In this document: positions 38,101-45,436 of the stretch, piece after piece | Layout: each line of letters starts with the position of its first letter | Position numbering within the stretch: the stretch's first letter is position 1 | Assembly (NCBI RefSeq): GCF_900109885.1 | Contig: NZ_FOBS01000007.1 | Span: 1 to 64,000 of the forward strand | Direction: 5' to 3' | DNA from: Syntrophus gentianae | Lineage (GTDB): Bacteria > Desulfobacterota > Syntrophia > Syntrophales > Syntrophaceae | DNA: 64,000 bases | Notes under the pieces: model-generated | Databases searched by the model: none | Told to the model about the DNA's origin: nothing | What the model saw: only the letters and a program-made list of their open reading frames with translations | Made by a program: the position numbers and the translations under genes

Positions 38101-38538
38101 GAGGATGCGGCGATTCGAACCAGTCAGGATAACCCGTCCGTACAGGACATCTATGCCAACTGGCTGGGACAACCTTACAGCGAGATCTCCCATCATGCCC
38201 TGCACACGACTTACCGCCGTCGCTCCATGCGGGTTCAGGAAACGGCAGAAAAGCCCCGGGAGCAGATGCCGGTCATCGAAGTGGGGGTCTGTATCGGAAC
38301 GAACTGCTATGTCAAGGGATCGTGGAAGCTGCTGGAAGGCCTTGCCGCTGACCTGAGGAGACGGGGGCTATCGGAGCGATTCCGCATCAAGGCCAGATTC
38401 TGTACCGGTGAATGTGCCGGAGGGCCGAACATTACGATTGGACAGGAAATTATCTCGGGTGTCGATCCGAATGCGGCATCGGCCTTTACGGAGGAACGCC
38501 TGCTGCCCTTGCTGGACGTGAAAAGGAGGGAGGATTAA
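35104..38538 (+). CDS. [FeFe] hydrogenase fused to a GltD-like NAD(P)H module
   Basis: 1144-residue fusion. In order: a 2Fe-2S-ferredoxin-like domain (1-90) that has lost all four cysteines; a GltD/DPYD-type Fe-S domain (Cys100, 104, 108 and a CGRICPHPCETEC run); an FAD/NAD(P)H domain (VVGAGPAGLSAA, LGGGNTAMDAARSA); a CLSCGC linker; two [4Fe-4S] motifs (Cys618/621/624/628 and Cys661/664/667/671); and the H-cluster domain. The H-cluster keeps TSCCPAW (Cys769/770), MPCNAKKYE (Cys825) and ACPGGC (Cys969/973). A C-terminal NuoE-like [2Fe-2S] domain has Cys1063/1068/1100/1104. It should couple NAD(P)H to H2. Layout fits the glutamate-synthase-linked class (HydDB group A2, from memory). Confidence 0.93.
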   Translation: MIRVKIDGRKYIAKDGATIIDTARAVGIDIPALGYDPRVSPPSGVEAAFVEVTEGGKTRFLSATSTLVQDGMAVRTDSDALRNYRKIYLQALLRHHYGDCVAPCVLRCPAHIDIQKYIYFVDSGNYQEALEVIKERNPLPAVCGRICPHPCETECRRNALDGPVNINGIKRFVADWDRYQPFPYQPDCQPDTGFRVAVVGAGPAGLSAAWFLRRKGHQVTLFEMQEAAGGMLRWGIPFYRLPEKELDEEIQAIVDLGAEIRYNKKLGRDFTLDSLKKDGYSAVFVGLGAQKATAIGVEGENLPGVLSGLDFLAGLARNERPELGQRVIVLGGGNTAMDAARSAVRLGAKDVTVIYRRTRHEMPAQELEVEEALEEGVHMQFLTAPVSIEASSGMLRLNCIRMSLGEPDASGRRRPEPVAGSEFSILAATIISAIGQAVDGACLGKEELLNSRGQVEADPVTLQTAVPWVFSGGDCVTGPDIAIAAIGAGRRAAEAIDQYLLKGMVEQPEEPYTCMKGEWQSLPAEAFADVALLDRQEIPVHPPEARIRNFDETTTTWNPEKAMAEASRCLSCGCTERYECTLRNYATQYGVTFEALEKTTPLPIDANHPIITRDTGKCILCGLCLKVCREMEGVSALSFYETNNVLTIGPNDHRPLDLTTCVACGHCTTVCPTGALTLKPTLPHVYRAIHDPELTVVAQIAPAVRAAFREYYAIDAADVMPVLSAGLKQLGFDYVFDTCWAADLTIMEEGTEFLSRLAEGGVLPQITSCCPAWVNYCEKMAPDILPHLSSCKSPQQMFGAVMKQYFAKQLNVRPELLYFVSIMPCNAKKYEAKRPEFQTDGIPDVDMVLTTNDVIAMFRERHIDPHVLSPVPLDDLFGKVSGAGIIFGASGGVAEAALRLAAERVTGRRMEGFAYEGVRGLQGVKETTVVLGDSQVRLAVVSGLQNAQNLIDRIRSGDAPYDLIEVMACPGGCINGSGNPAPLLTSDTEQRLDVLYRLDEDAAIRTSQDNPSVQDIYANWLGQPYSEISHHALHTTYRRRSMRVQETAEKPREQMPVIEVGVCIGTNCYVKGSWKLLEGLAADLRRRGLSERFRIKARFCTGECAGGPNITIGQEIISGVDPNAASAFTEERLLPLLDVKRRED

Positions 38539-38541
38539 ACC

Positions 38542-39741
38542 ATGTTGACTTCGGAAGTTCTGGAAAAATACGCGGAGGTGCTGGTCTGGGGGTTGACGAC
38601 CGCCCGGAAGCAAAAGTTTAAAAAAGGGGATATCGTGCTGATTCAGTTCGATCTTCCCGCCCTGTCTCTGGCCGAGGTGCTGTACGCGAAGCTGATTGAC
38701 CGGGGGATGAATGCCCTCCAGCGCATGAGTCTGACTTCGTCCATGGAACACGCCTTCTATTCCCGGTCAAACCCGAAGCAACTCGTTTTCATCCCTCCCG
38801 GCGAAAAGGAGCTGTACGGTCATCTGAACGGCAGGATTTATCTTCATGCGCCGGAATCGCTCACCCATCTGGCGGACGTCGATCCCGCCGTCATCGCCAA
38901 GGCGCAGCTTTCCCGCAAACCCCTGCGGGATATCTTCAATGAACGCGAAGATCAGGGCGTTTACGCCTGGACCCTCTGCACCGTCCCTACGGAGGACATG
39001 GCGAAGAAGGCCGGTCTGTCTCTGGAGGATTACACCGTCCAGTTGATCCGGGCCTGTTATCTCGACGAAGAGCGCCCGGTCGAAAAGTGGACATCGATCT
39101 ATCGGGAAGTGGGCGAAATCAAGGCCTGGTTGAATCGTCTTCCCGTCCGCGCTTTCAGGGTTGCCTCGGATCATATGGATTTGAGGATCACCCCCGGAGA
39201 CAGACGCAAATGGATCGGAATTTCCGGCCACAACATCCCCAGCTTCGAAATCTTTCTTTCCCCGGATTGGCGGGGAACAGAAGGGACGTATTACGCCAAC
39301 CAGCCTTCCTTCCGCATGGGGAATTACGTCGAAGGCGTGCGGCTCCGCTTTGAGAAAGGCCGGGCTGTTTCCGTCGAGGCGCAGAAAGGGCAGGATTTTA
39401 CCGTCAAGCAGCTTGCCATGGACAGGGGTGCTGCCCAGGTCGGCGAGTTTTCCCTTACCGACCGGCGCTTCTCCCGGATCGACCGCTTCATGGCGGATAC
39501 CCTTTTTGATGAAAACTACGGCGGAGACTACGGGAACTGCCACATTGCCGTGGGCGCCTCCTATTCGGATACCTACGCCGGCGATCCGGCGGAGCTGGAT
39601 AAGAAAAAGAAACGGACGCTGGGATTCAATGATTCCGCCCTGCACTGGGATCTGGTAAATACGGAGCCCAAAGCCGTCACGGCGGAATTGACGACGGGGG
39701 AGAAGATTCTCATCTATGAAAACGGGGAGTTCCGTTATTGA
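38542..39741 (+). CDS. M29-family aminopeptidase
   Basis: 399-residue metallo-aminopeptidase related to thermophilic aminopeptidases AmpT/AmpS. The family's metal ligands can be placed: Glu in IPSFEIFLSP, Glu in AQVGEFSLTD, His in GNCHIAVGASY, and His-x-Asp in ALHWDLVNTEP, with the catalytic tyrosine in SYSDTY. It removes N-terminal residues from peptides in the cytoplasm. It starts three bases after the hydrogenase stop with GGAGGGAGG upstream, so the two are almost certainly co-transcribed. Confidence 0.93.
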   Translation: MLTSEVLEKYAEVLVWGLTTARKQKFKKGDIVLIQFDLPALSLAEVLYAKLIDRGMNALQRMSLTSSMEHAFYSRSNPKQLVFIPPGEKELYGHLNGRIYLHAPESLTHLADVDPAVIAKAQLSRKPLRDIFNEREDQGVYAWTLCTVPTEDMAKKAGLSLEDYTVQLIRACYLDEERPVEKWTSIYREVGEIKAWLNRLPVRAFRVASDHMDLRITPGDRRKWIGISGHNIPSFEIFLSPDWRGTEGTYYANQPSFRMGNYVEGVRLRFEKGRAVSVEAQKGQDFTVKQLAMDRGAAQVGEFSLTDRRFSRIDRFMADTLFDENYGGDYGNCHIAVGASYSDTYAGDPAELDKKKKRTLGFNDSALHWDLVNTEPKAVTAELTTGEKILIYENGEFRY

Positions 39742-39789
39742 GGCCGGTGGTGGACAGATCTTCTGTAATTTGAAAGAGGGATAGAAGCC

Positions 39790-40266
39790 ATGCAGACCTT
39801 CCTGCCCTATCCCGATTTCCGCCGGTCTCTCCAGACCCTCGATTACAAAAGGCTCGGGAAGCAGCGGGTCGAGGCCTTCCAGCTGATCCGGGCCATTACG
39901 GTCGGGACGGGCTGGAGCCGGCATCCCGCCGCCCGGATGTGGACGGGTTATCTCAATGCCCTGAAACTCTATTACAACCTGGCCATCGATGAATGGAAAA
40001 GTCGAGGCTACCGGAATAAAATGAAAAAAATGGCCATCGAGGGGGAGATTGTCCTGCCCCCCTGGTTTGGCGACGAGGCTTTTCACGCCGCGCACCGGTC
40101 CAACCTCCTGCGGAAAGATCCCGTTTATTATGGACAGTTCGGTTGGGAGGAGCCACCGACGCTCCCCTATGTCTGGAACGAGGAGAAATGGCAGAAGCCT
40201 TTCAAGGATATCCCTGAGGGGGAAAGCGATTACGAAGAAAAGGAGGAGAACCATGGGTACGGGTAG
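39790..40266 (+). CDS. MSMEG_6728 / pyrimidine-dimer-glycosylase-like family protein
   Basis: 158-residue cytoplasmic protein. The opening MQTFLPYPDFRRSLQTLDYKRLGKQRVEA and the later HPAARMWTGY and FHAAHRSNLLRKDPVYYGQF are hallmarks of a family annotated as MSMEG_6728-like, related in fold to T4 endonuclease V (Pyr_excise). A base-excision role is plausible but untested for this branch. The ribosome-binding site is AGAGGGA. The acidic C-terminal tail overlaps the next gene by 14 bases. Confidence 0.75.
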   Translation: MQTFLPYPDFRRSLQTLDYKRLGKQRVEAFQLIRAITVGTGWSRHPAARMWTGYLNALKLYYNLAIDEWKSRGYRNKMKKMAIEGEIVLPPWFGDEAFHAAHRSNLLRKDPVYYGQFGWEEPPTLPYVWNEEKWQKPFKDIPEGESDYEEKEENHGYG

Positions 40267-40552
40267 ATTGTTGCTGGCTGGAATCGTTTGGGTTGTTCTT
40301 GCCGGCGCCGGTTTTGCTGCGGAGCCGGTAAGGCAGATCAATTCCTGTGAAGCTGGAAAGCTTCCTGAACTGGCGGACCTGATCGCATCGGAAACAAAGG
40401 ACAGTATTAAGAAAGCCCATTACCCGGAGGAGGTTTCTCAGATCATCGGGCAGGCGCAGATGGATTTCCTGCGGATTCTGATTCGACAGAACAACGAAAT
40501 TCTTCGTCAGAACAACGAAATTCTTCAACATCTCCGAAAAGAGAACAAATAG
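40253..40552 (+). CDS. Small exported protein with a tandem C-terminal heptad
   Basis: 99-residue protein with a signal peptide (LLLAGIVWVVLAGAGFAAE) cleaved near residue 22. The mature part is helical and ends in two copies of RQNNEIL (encoded by near-identical 21-base units) and then QHLRKENK, consistent with a short coiled coil. One cysteine lies in INSCEAG. AAGGAGGAG precedes the ATG at 40253. It overlaps the upstream gene by 14 bases, implying coupling. Function unknown; a periplasmic oligomeric protein is likely. Confidence 0.72.
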   Translation: MGTGRLLLAGIVWVVLAGAGFAAEPVRQINSCEAGKLPELADLIASETKDSIKKAHYPEEVSQIIGQAQMDFLRILIRQNNEILRQNNEILQHLRKENK

Positions 40553-40612
40553 ATTTTTTTAACGGAATAAAAATACGGTCCCAGGACGACAGGAGGAAAA
40601 GACAATTCAGGC

Positions 40613-42706
40613 ATGAACGATAGAATAGAAAAAATGATCTCTGGAAATACAGCCGAAACCCGCCATAATCCCCTCTTCGGCAGAAAGGGGTGGTCTTATT
40701 TCCGGGGTTTCCTGCTCATCCTGCTGCTCATTCTGTTTCTGCCCCTTTCCTCCGTATCTGAAAACCTTTCCTGCCGCCGCCTGCCCATGGTGATGGACGG
40801 ATTCCTGGCCAACCATTACGCGATCAAGACGATAACGCCTGAAGTCAAGACGCATGCCATCGAGCAGATGATCAAGGGTCTCGACCCTTCTAAAACGATG
40901 TTGTATTCGTCCGATGTGGAAAGATTGAAGCCGATTCTATACGGCTTGTTTGCAAGCATGCAGAGAGGCGACTGCGCCGCGCTGAGGCCGGTCTACGACG
41001 TGCTGGTCGCGAGGGCGCGGGAGAACGAGGATCTGGTCCGGAAGATTCTGGGACCGGACTATCGGCTCGACGAGACCGCGGAGCTGATGATCAACGTCAA
41101 CAAGCGATCCTATGTGAAGACGAAGGCGGAAAAGCGTGAGCTTCTGAGAAAGATCGTGCAGTTTCGCATCGAGAACACCCTGCAGGCGGGCATCGACCTC
41201 GCAGAGGCCAGGAAACAGCAGATCCATCATTACGAGTTACAGACCAGGCGGGTTGTCGAACGCAATCCCGAAAAACTCCTGACGAATGCCGCCGAAGCCT
41301 TTGCCCTGGCCCTCGATCCGCACACGAGTTATCTGTCTCCGGAAAGATTCGAGGATTTACAGATCTCGATGCAGCTTTCCCTGGAGGGAATCGGGGCCAT
41401 CCTCAGCAGCGACAACGGGTTTACCGTCATTGAGGAGTTGACGGCCGGCGGAAGCGCCTCGCGATCGGGTCAGCTGAAGCCGAAAGACAAGATCATCGCC
41501 GTGGCCCAGGAAGGGGAAAGGCCCGTTAATGTCATCGACATGGACCTGCATGACGTGATCAAGATGATCCGTGGCAGGAAGGGCACACGGGTAACCCTGA
41601 CCATCCTGCGCCAGGAGGAACGGACCTCCCGATTCAACGCCACGATCACGCGCGATAAGGTGGAACTCAAGGAGCAGGAGGCCAGAATTGAATATGTGAC
41701 GCGAAAAGCCGGGGGAAGGGAGTATACCTTCGGCGTAATCGATCTTCCTTCGTTCTATGGCGACGAGAAGGAAAAGAAATCCTGTTCTGAAGACGTGAAG
41801 AGCCTCCTCGCGGAGGCCAGACAACGTCATGTTGACGGAATTGTGCTGGACCTTTCCCGCAATGGCGGGGGGCTGCTCAAGGAGGCGGTGCGCCTTTCCG
41901 GTCTTTTCGTCCACAAGGGCGGAATTGTAGCGACCAGGGACGGTCTGGGGCAGGTGACGGTTCTTGCCAATGGTCCTGCCGTCGTAGGGCCGACAAGCCA
42001 TAAGAACAAATGGATGAGCTTGCCCGAGGAAGATCCCCGTGCGCTGTATATGGGACCCCTCGTTGTGCTGACGAGCCGGATGAGCGCATCGGCCAGCGAA
42101 ATCGTTGCGGGTGCTCTCAAGGACTATGCTCGGGCGGTGATCGTAGGTTCGGACCACACCTTCGGCAAGGGGTCCGTGCAGGTCATGATGCCGCTGCCCT
42201 GGAATCTGGGCGGCATGACCGTCACCACGGGGATGTTCTTTCTGCCAGGCGGCAGATCCACACAAAAGACCGGCGTGGAAGCAGATCTGAAGCTGCCCAT
42301 CTGGTCCACGCTCGAAGACGTTGGGGAAACGGCCCTGGATTACCCCCTGCCGGCCCAGGCGATTCCGCCGTTCCTCGGCGTGCCGGGGAACGGGGCGCCC
42401 TTATGGAAACCCCTTAAGCAGTCCCTGCTTGCGGAACTGGCGGCAAGGTCCAAGGCAAGGGTCGCCAAAGAACCGAAATTTGCCGAGATCATCAAGGGCA
42501 ACAGGGAGGCGGCTGCCAGAAAAGGCATTATCCGGCTTGCCGACTTACGCAAAGACATGGCAAAGGAAAACGGCATCAAGAAGAAGGAGACCTACACCGA
42601 GCTCAAACAGAAGGCCAGGGAACAGTACGCCCCCTTCGTGGACGAGAGCGTCAACGTACTCCTTGATATGGTGACCATGGGTTATGCCTATTCCCCGAGA
42701 AGCTGA
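40613..42706 (+). CDS. Carboxy-terminal (tail-specific) protease Prc/CtpA, S41 family
   Basis: 697-residue periplasmic protease. An N-terminal hydrophobic segment (GFLLILLLILFLPLSSV) is a signal or anchor. A helical N-terminal domain is followed by the DPHTSYLSPE segment, a PDZ domain (about 245-330, SLEGIGAILSSDNGFTVIEEL) and the S41 catalytic core. The catalytic Ser is in SASASEIVAGALKDY and Lys in TFGKGSVQ, both present, and a C-terminal DUF3340-like region follows. It degrades or trims proteins with exposed C-termini in the envelope. Confidence 0.93.
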   Translation: MNDRIEKMISGNTAETRHNPLFGRKGWSYFRGFLLILLLILFLPLSSVSENLSCRRLPMVMDGFLANHYAIKTITPEVKTHAIEQMIKGLDPSKTMLYSSDVERLKPILYGLFASMQRGDCAALRPVYDVLVARARENEDLVRKILGPDYRLDETAELMINVNKRSYVKTKAEKRELLRKIVQFRIENTLQAGIDLAEARKQQIHHYELQTRRVVERNPEKLLTNAAEAFALALDPHTSYLSPERFEDLQISMQLSLEGIGAILSSDNGFTVIEELTAGGSASRSGQLKPKDKIIAVAQEGERPVNVIDMDLHDVIKMIRGRKGTRVTLTILRQEERTSRFNATITRDKVELKEQEARIEYVTRKAGGREYTFGVIDLPSFYGDEKEKKSCSEDVKSLLAEARQRHVDGIVLDLSRNGGGLLKEAVRLSGLFVHKGGIVATRDGLGQVTVLANGPAVVGPTSHKNKWMSLPEEDPRALYMGPLVVLTSRMSASASEIVAGALKDYARAVIVGSDHTFGKGSVQVMMPLPWNLGGMTVTTGMFFLPGGRSTQKTGVEADLKLPIWSTLEDVGETALDYPLPAQAIPPFLGVPGNGAPLWKPLKQSLLAELAARSKARVAKEPKFAEIIKGNREAAARKGIIRLADLRKDMAKENGIKKKETYTELKQKAREQYAPFVDESVNVLLDMVTMGYAYSPRS

Positions 42707-42794
42707 TCAGCCTCCAAAAGGAACATCCGAACCCATCCCTTATCCTGACGCGTAAGAATTTTAGAGAAAAATAATACCTGACATTCCCAATTGT

Positions 42795-42821
42795 TTGACA
42801 GGTTATGATGGTGTATACAAT
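42795..42821 (+). promoter_or_regulatory. Possible sigma-70 promoter for the VPLPA-CTERM gene
   Basis: TTGACA (42795-42800) is a perfect -35. The best -10 is TACAAT (42816-42821), at a short spacing of 15 bases. A long leader of about 110 bases follows. No sigma-54 element, often seen for PEP-CTERM genes, was found. Confidence 0.35.
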
Positions 42822-42936
42822 ACTCAGGCTTTGAGTCGTCGTGATAAAGAAGCCTTTCCGTTTCTGGAGGTTGGATCATAAAAAGCATCTACAATCGGAT
42901 CACGTCAACGAATCATTGAATTAAGGAGGAGACGCA

Positions 42937-43617
42937 ATGAAAAAAACATCCCGAGATCGACTTTCCTTTGTTTGTTTATTGTTAATGGCCCTTGCCTTGA
43001 TATCAGCGGTAATATCACCCACCTGTCAAGCGGCGACCGTCAACCCGATCAGTTACGACATGATCAATGGCGGCAACAGCTCCCTGAACACAAGCCTGCG
43101 GGATGACTCTTATACCGGCGGTACGGGGAATCCGGCAGTTGCCTACAGTGCTCTGGCCGGCGGATTGGGTGATCTGACGGATGGTATTGTTGCGACCGGC
43201 AACTGGGATACGCAACCAGGGTCTTATGTCGGGTGGAAAGACAATGTCGTCGCAAATCCGACCATCACCTTTCACTTTGCCACCCCGGTTCATATCACAA
43301 GCTTCGGGATTCATTTCAACAGCTGGTATCGCCCCAGCAGCGTTACCATAAGCGATGAAGGTGGTTCCTCCTTCAACTTCGCCGTTCCGTACAGCGGCTC
43401 ACACGAATGGATCAATTTCAGTTCCGTGGATCTGGCGGATGACCTGATCAGAGTGGTCCTTAATGACGACAAAACGGCCTGGAATAAAGACTGGATTCTC
43501 ATCAGTGAGGTGCGTTTCGAAGGTCAACCGGTTCCACTTCCGGGCGCGGTTCTCTTCCTGGGTTCAGGATTGATGAGCCTGTTGGCATTGAGAAAGAAAT
43601 TCAGAGGTCATTGCTAA
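42937..43617 (+). CDS. VPLPA-CTERM sorted exported protein
   Basis: 226-residue surface or exopolysaccharide-associated protein. A signal peptide (VCLLLMALALISAVISPTCQA) ends near residue 33. The mature part looks like a beta-sandwich with GNWDTQPGSYVGW and an ITFHFATPVHITSFGIHF strand, as in discoidin-like PEP-CTERM proteins. The C-terminus is VPLPGAVLFLGSGLMSLLAL then RKKFRGHC: the short sorting motif, one hydrophobic helix and basic tail recognised by exosortase. No exosortase gene is in the window. AAGGAGGAG precedes the ATG. Confidence 0.85.
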   Translation: MKKTSRDRLSFVCLLLMALALISAVISPTCQAATVNPISYDMINGGNSSLNTSLRDDSYTGGTGNPAVAYSALAGGLGDLTDGIVATGNWDTQPGSYVGWKDNVVANPTITFHFATPVHITSFGIHFNSWYRPSSVTISDEGGSSFNFAVPYSGSHEWINFSSVDLADDLIRVVLNDDKTAWNKDWILISEVRFEGQPVPLPGAVLFLGSGLMSLLALRKKFRGHC

Positions 43618-43625
43618 TCGATCCA

Positions 43626-43670
43626 GGACGGCCGCGGAGAGAGCTAAAAGCTTCTTTCCGGCGGCTGTCC
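43626..43670 (+). terminator. GC-rich hairpin after the VPLPA-CTERM gene
   Basis: The two arms GGACGGCCGCGGA (from 43626) and TCCGGCGGCTGTCC (to 43670) can pair with small irregularities around an AT loop. It lies 8 bases after the stop. The T-run is poor, so this may be a weak or Rho-assisted terminator. Confidence 0.5.
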
Positions 43671-43883
43671 TCAACCATCCCCGAGATTCAAAGCTCCTCT
43701 CCGCTGCTAAATTTCCTTTGACCGGCAGGATTCTCCTGCCTTATACTCAAATCACCATACATCAATGACTTATCAAAGTTAAACGACCAATCTCCTGTTA
43801 TCTCAGGTGTGATGAAAGGTTGATGGAGAACTTGGTTTTTAACATTTTTTCCTGATGTATCGAGGAGGTTTCGGAGACAGGGT

Positions 43884-44474
43884 ATGCCGACTTGGCTGGT
43901 CATCACCTTTACGATTCTGGGGACGGCAGCCGTCCTCAAGCTTCTGCACGCCTTTGCCATCGTCGCCGTCCATCCGGTCACGCAGGGGGCCATGTATGTG
44001 TCAACAGCCCGGGTAAAGATCCGCAAGGCCCTCGATGCCGTCTCCATGAAACCCGGTGAGCTTCTCATCGACCTCGGCTGCGGAGACGGCAGGACCCTGC
44101 GCGAAGCCAGAAAACGCTACGGTGTGATCTGCCACGGCTTCGAAATTAACCCGCTGGCCTTTCTCAAGGCTAAACTCCTCACCTTCGGCAGAAAAGGCAC
44201 CAAAGTCTTTTATCGAAATTTCTGGGGGGTCGATCTCGGGAAGGCGGATGTCATTTCCTGTTACCTCTTTCCGGATGTCATGCAACGCCTGGAAAAGAAG
44301 CTTGCCGGGGAACTGGCTTGCGGCGCAAGGGTGATTTCCTTCAATTTCCCCATTCCGGGGTGGAAACCCTTGTCCATTCTCCGCGCAGAATCCAGACTCC
44401 ACAATGATCCGATCTTCATCTACCGCATCCCGGAGTCTCTTCCCGGGCGGCATTCGGCAGGTATTGACCCATAG
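43884..44474 (+). CDS. Membrane-anchored class I SAM-dependent methyltransferase
   Basis: 196-residue protein with one N-terminal membrane helix (WLVITFTILGTAAVLKLLHAFAIVAV), then a Rossmann methyltransferase domain. SAM motif I is IDLGCGDGRTLREA (about 62-75), motif II HGFEINPLAFLKA, and a later DVISCYLFPD. Similar small anchored enzymes exist in bacteria with unknown substrates; a lysine methyltransferase of the FAM173/ATPSCKMT kind has this layout. Substrate not deducible here. Confidence 0.8.
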   Translation: MPTWLVITFTILGTAAVLKLLHAFAIVAVHPVTQGAMYVSTARVKIRKALDAVSMKPGELLIDLGCGDGRTLREARKRYGVICHGFEINPLAFLKAKLLTFGRKGTKVFYRNFWGVDLGKADVISCYLFPDVMQRLEKKLAGELACGARVISFNFPIPGWKPLSILRAESRLHNDPIFIYRIPESLPGRHSAGIDP

Positions 44475-44475
44475 C

Positions 44476-44597
44476 TCCAATTCTAGATCAATGATGATAT
44501 CAAGGCGGCAAGGCAGAGGCGACGCAGTCGTACACAGGCGTACGTCGAGGAGCCGATAACGCAGCCAACGAAGATAGCGCTTTGATGTAGAATTGGA
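44476..44597 (+). repeat. Intergenic hairpin repeat, copy C
   Basis: 122-base element sharing the core of copies A and B (CAAGGCGGCAAGG, GAGGAGCCGATAACGCAGCC). Its arms are different: TCCAATTCTAGATCA (44476-44490) pairs with TGATGTAGAATTGGA (44583-44597). The central hairpin is CGTAC/GTACG where A and B have CGTAT/ATACG, so the pairing is kept by a compensating change. Confidence 0.85.
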
Positions 44598-44670
44598 AGA
44601 ACCCGGGATCGTTCCGACGAACCGATGCCGGCATTCCACGTTATTGGGAACCAGTCAAGAGGACCGCGTC

Positions 44671-45273
44671 ATGAATGCAGCTTTTTTATACAAGATGCTG
44701 AAATCTGTCGGGGTGTTTAGCAGCTTCATCCTGATTTTCTTTCCTGTTCCATGGATGGATGCCGGTGCGAAAGATTGGACTGTGACGATATACGGGGCGA
44801 TCCAGGCGCGCAGTGACTTTGACGAGATGTTCTATGATCCTGACTTCGACAACGATTACAAATTTATTGCCGTCGCCCTCAACAGAAAAATAGGTTCCTT
44901 CACAAAGCATATGGACTTCGAATGTGAGGCACAGGTCGTCAAGCACTTCGACGGGCAGAACCATATGGAATTCAACGGGCTTGTAATCGCCCGCTGGCTC
45001 ACCTTTCTGTGGGATGAGTACATTGACACGAGCCTGGCCGTAGGGGATGGACTTTCCTGGGCAACGGAAACGCCGAAACTTGAGGCTTTAGAGCACGAGA
45101 AGACCTCTGCCCTCTTGGATTATGTCCTTGTAGAGGTTTCCTTATCCCTGCCCCAGGCGCCGGAATGGAGCCTGGTATGGCGCATTCATCACCGTTCGGG
45201 CGTATTCGGCCTCTTCAACGGTGTCCATGGCGGCTCCAACGCCCTTGGTGTCGGATTGAGCTATCATTTCTGA
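44671..45273 (+). CDS. Outer-membrane beta-barrel protein, PagL-like (lipid A 3-O-deacylase family)
   Basis: 200-residue exported protein. The signal peptide covers about 1-30. Alternating beta-strand patterns fill the rest and the protein ends with the aromatic outer-membrane signature GLSYHF. Near the C-terminus the sequence WRIHHRSGVFGLFNGVHGGS has the His-x-Ser arrangement of PagL/acyloxyacyl-hydrolase-like enzymes, which trim acyl chains from lipid A. The ATG at 44671 is preferred over an upstream start because the signal peptide then comes first and AGAGGA precedes it. Catalysis is inferred. Confidence 0.65.
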   Translation: MNAAFLYKMLKSVGVFSSFILIFFPVPWMDAGAKDWTVTIYGAIQARSDFDEMFYDPDFDNDYKFIAVALNRKIGSFTKHMDFECEAQVVKHFDGQNHMEFNGLVIARWLTFLWDEYIDTSLAVGDGLSWATETPKLEALEHEKTSALLDYVLVEVSLSLPQAPEWSLVWRIHHRSGVFGLFNGVHGGSNALGVGLSYHF

Positions 45274-45333
45274 ACGGGCAAGGCAGACCGCATCGTCCCT
45301 CCCGAATAAAATCATTTTCCAGACCGATTCCGA

Positions 45334-45364
45334 CTTGACAACTTCAAATTGGTTGCCATGTTAT
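45334..45364 (+). promoter_or_regulatory. Heat-shock-like (sigma-32) promoter candidate for htpG
   Basis: CTTGACA (45334-45340) resembles the sigma-32 -35 box and TGCCATGTTAT (45354-45364) the CCCCATNT -10 box, with 13-16 bases between the cores. The same -35 also reads as TTGACA for sigma-70. The location 72 bases before htpG supports a real promoter; the sigma factor is a guess. Confidence 0.4.
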
Positions 45365-45436
45365 CGACGCACAGTTGCGCGATTTCCCCATCCAGAAATT
45401 TGGGGGTTATAAAATTTTTACCGTTGCGGAGGAATT

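Noticed and set aside
40480-40530. Short tandem repeat as a CRISPR or satellite
   Set aside because: The two 21-base units are in frame within a coding sequence and give a coiled-coil heptad; there are no spacers.
42800-42936. Riboswitch in the leader of the VPLPA-CTERM gene
   Set aside because: I compared it with c-di-GMP and TPP patterns by eye and found no match.
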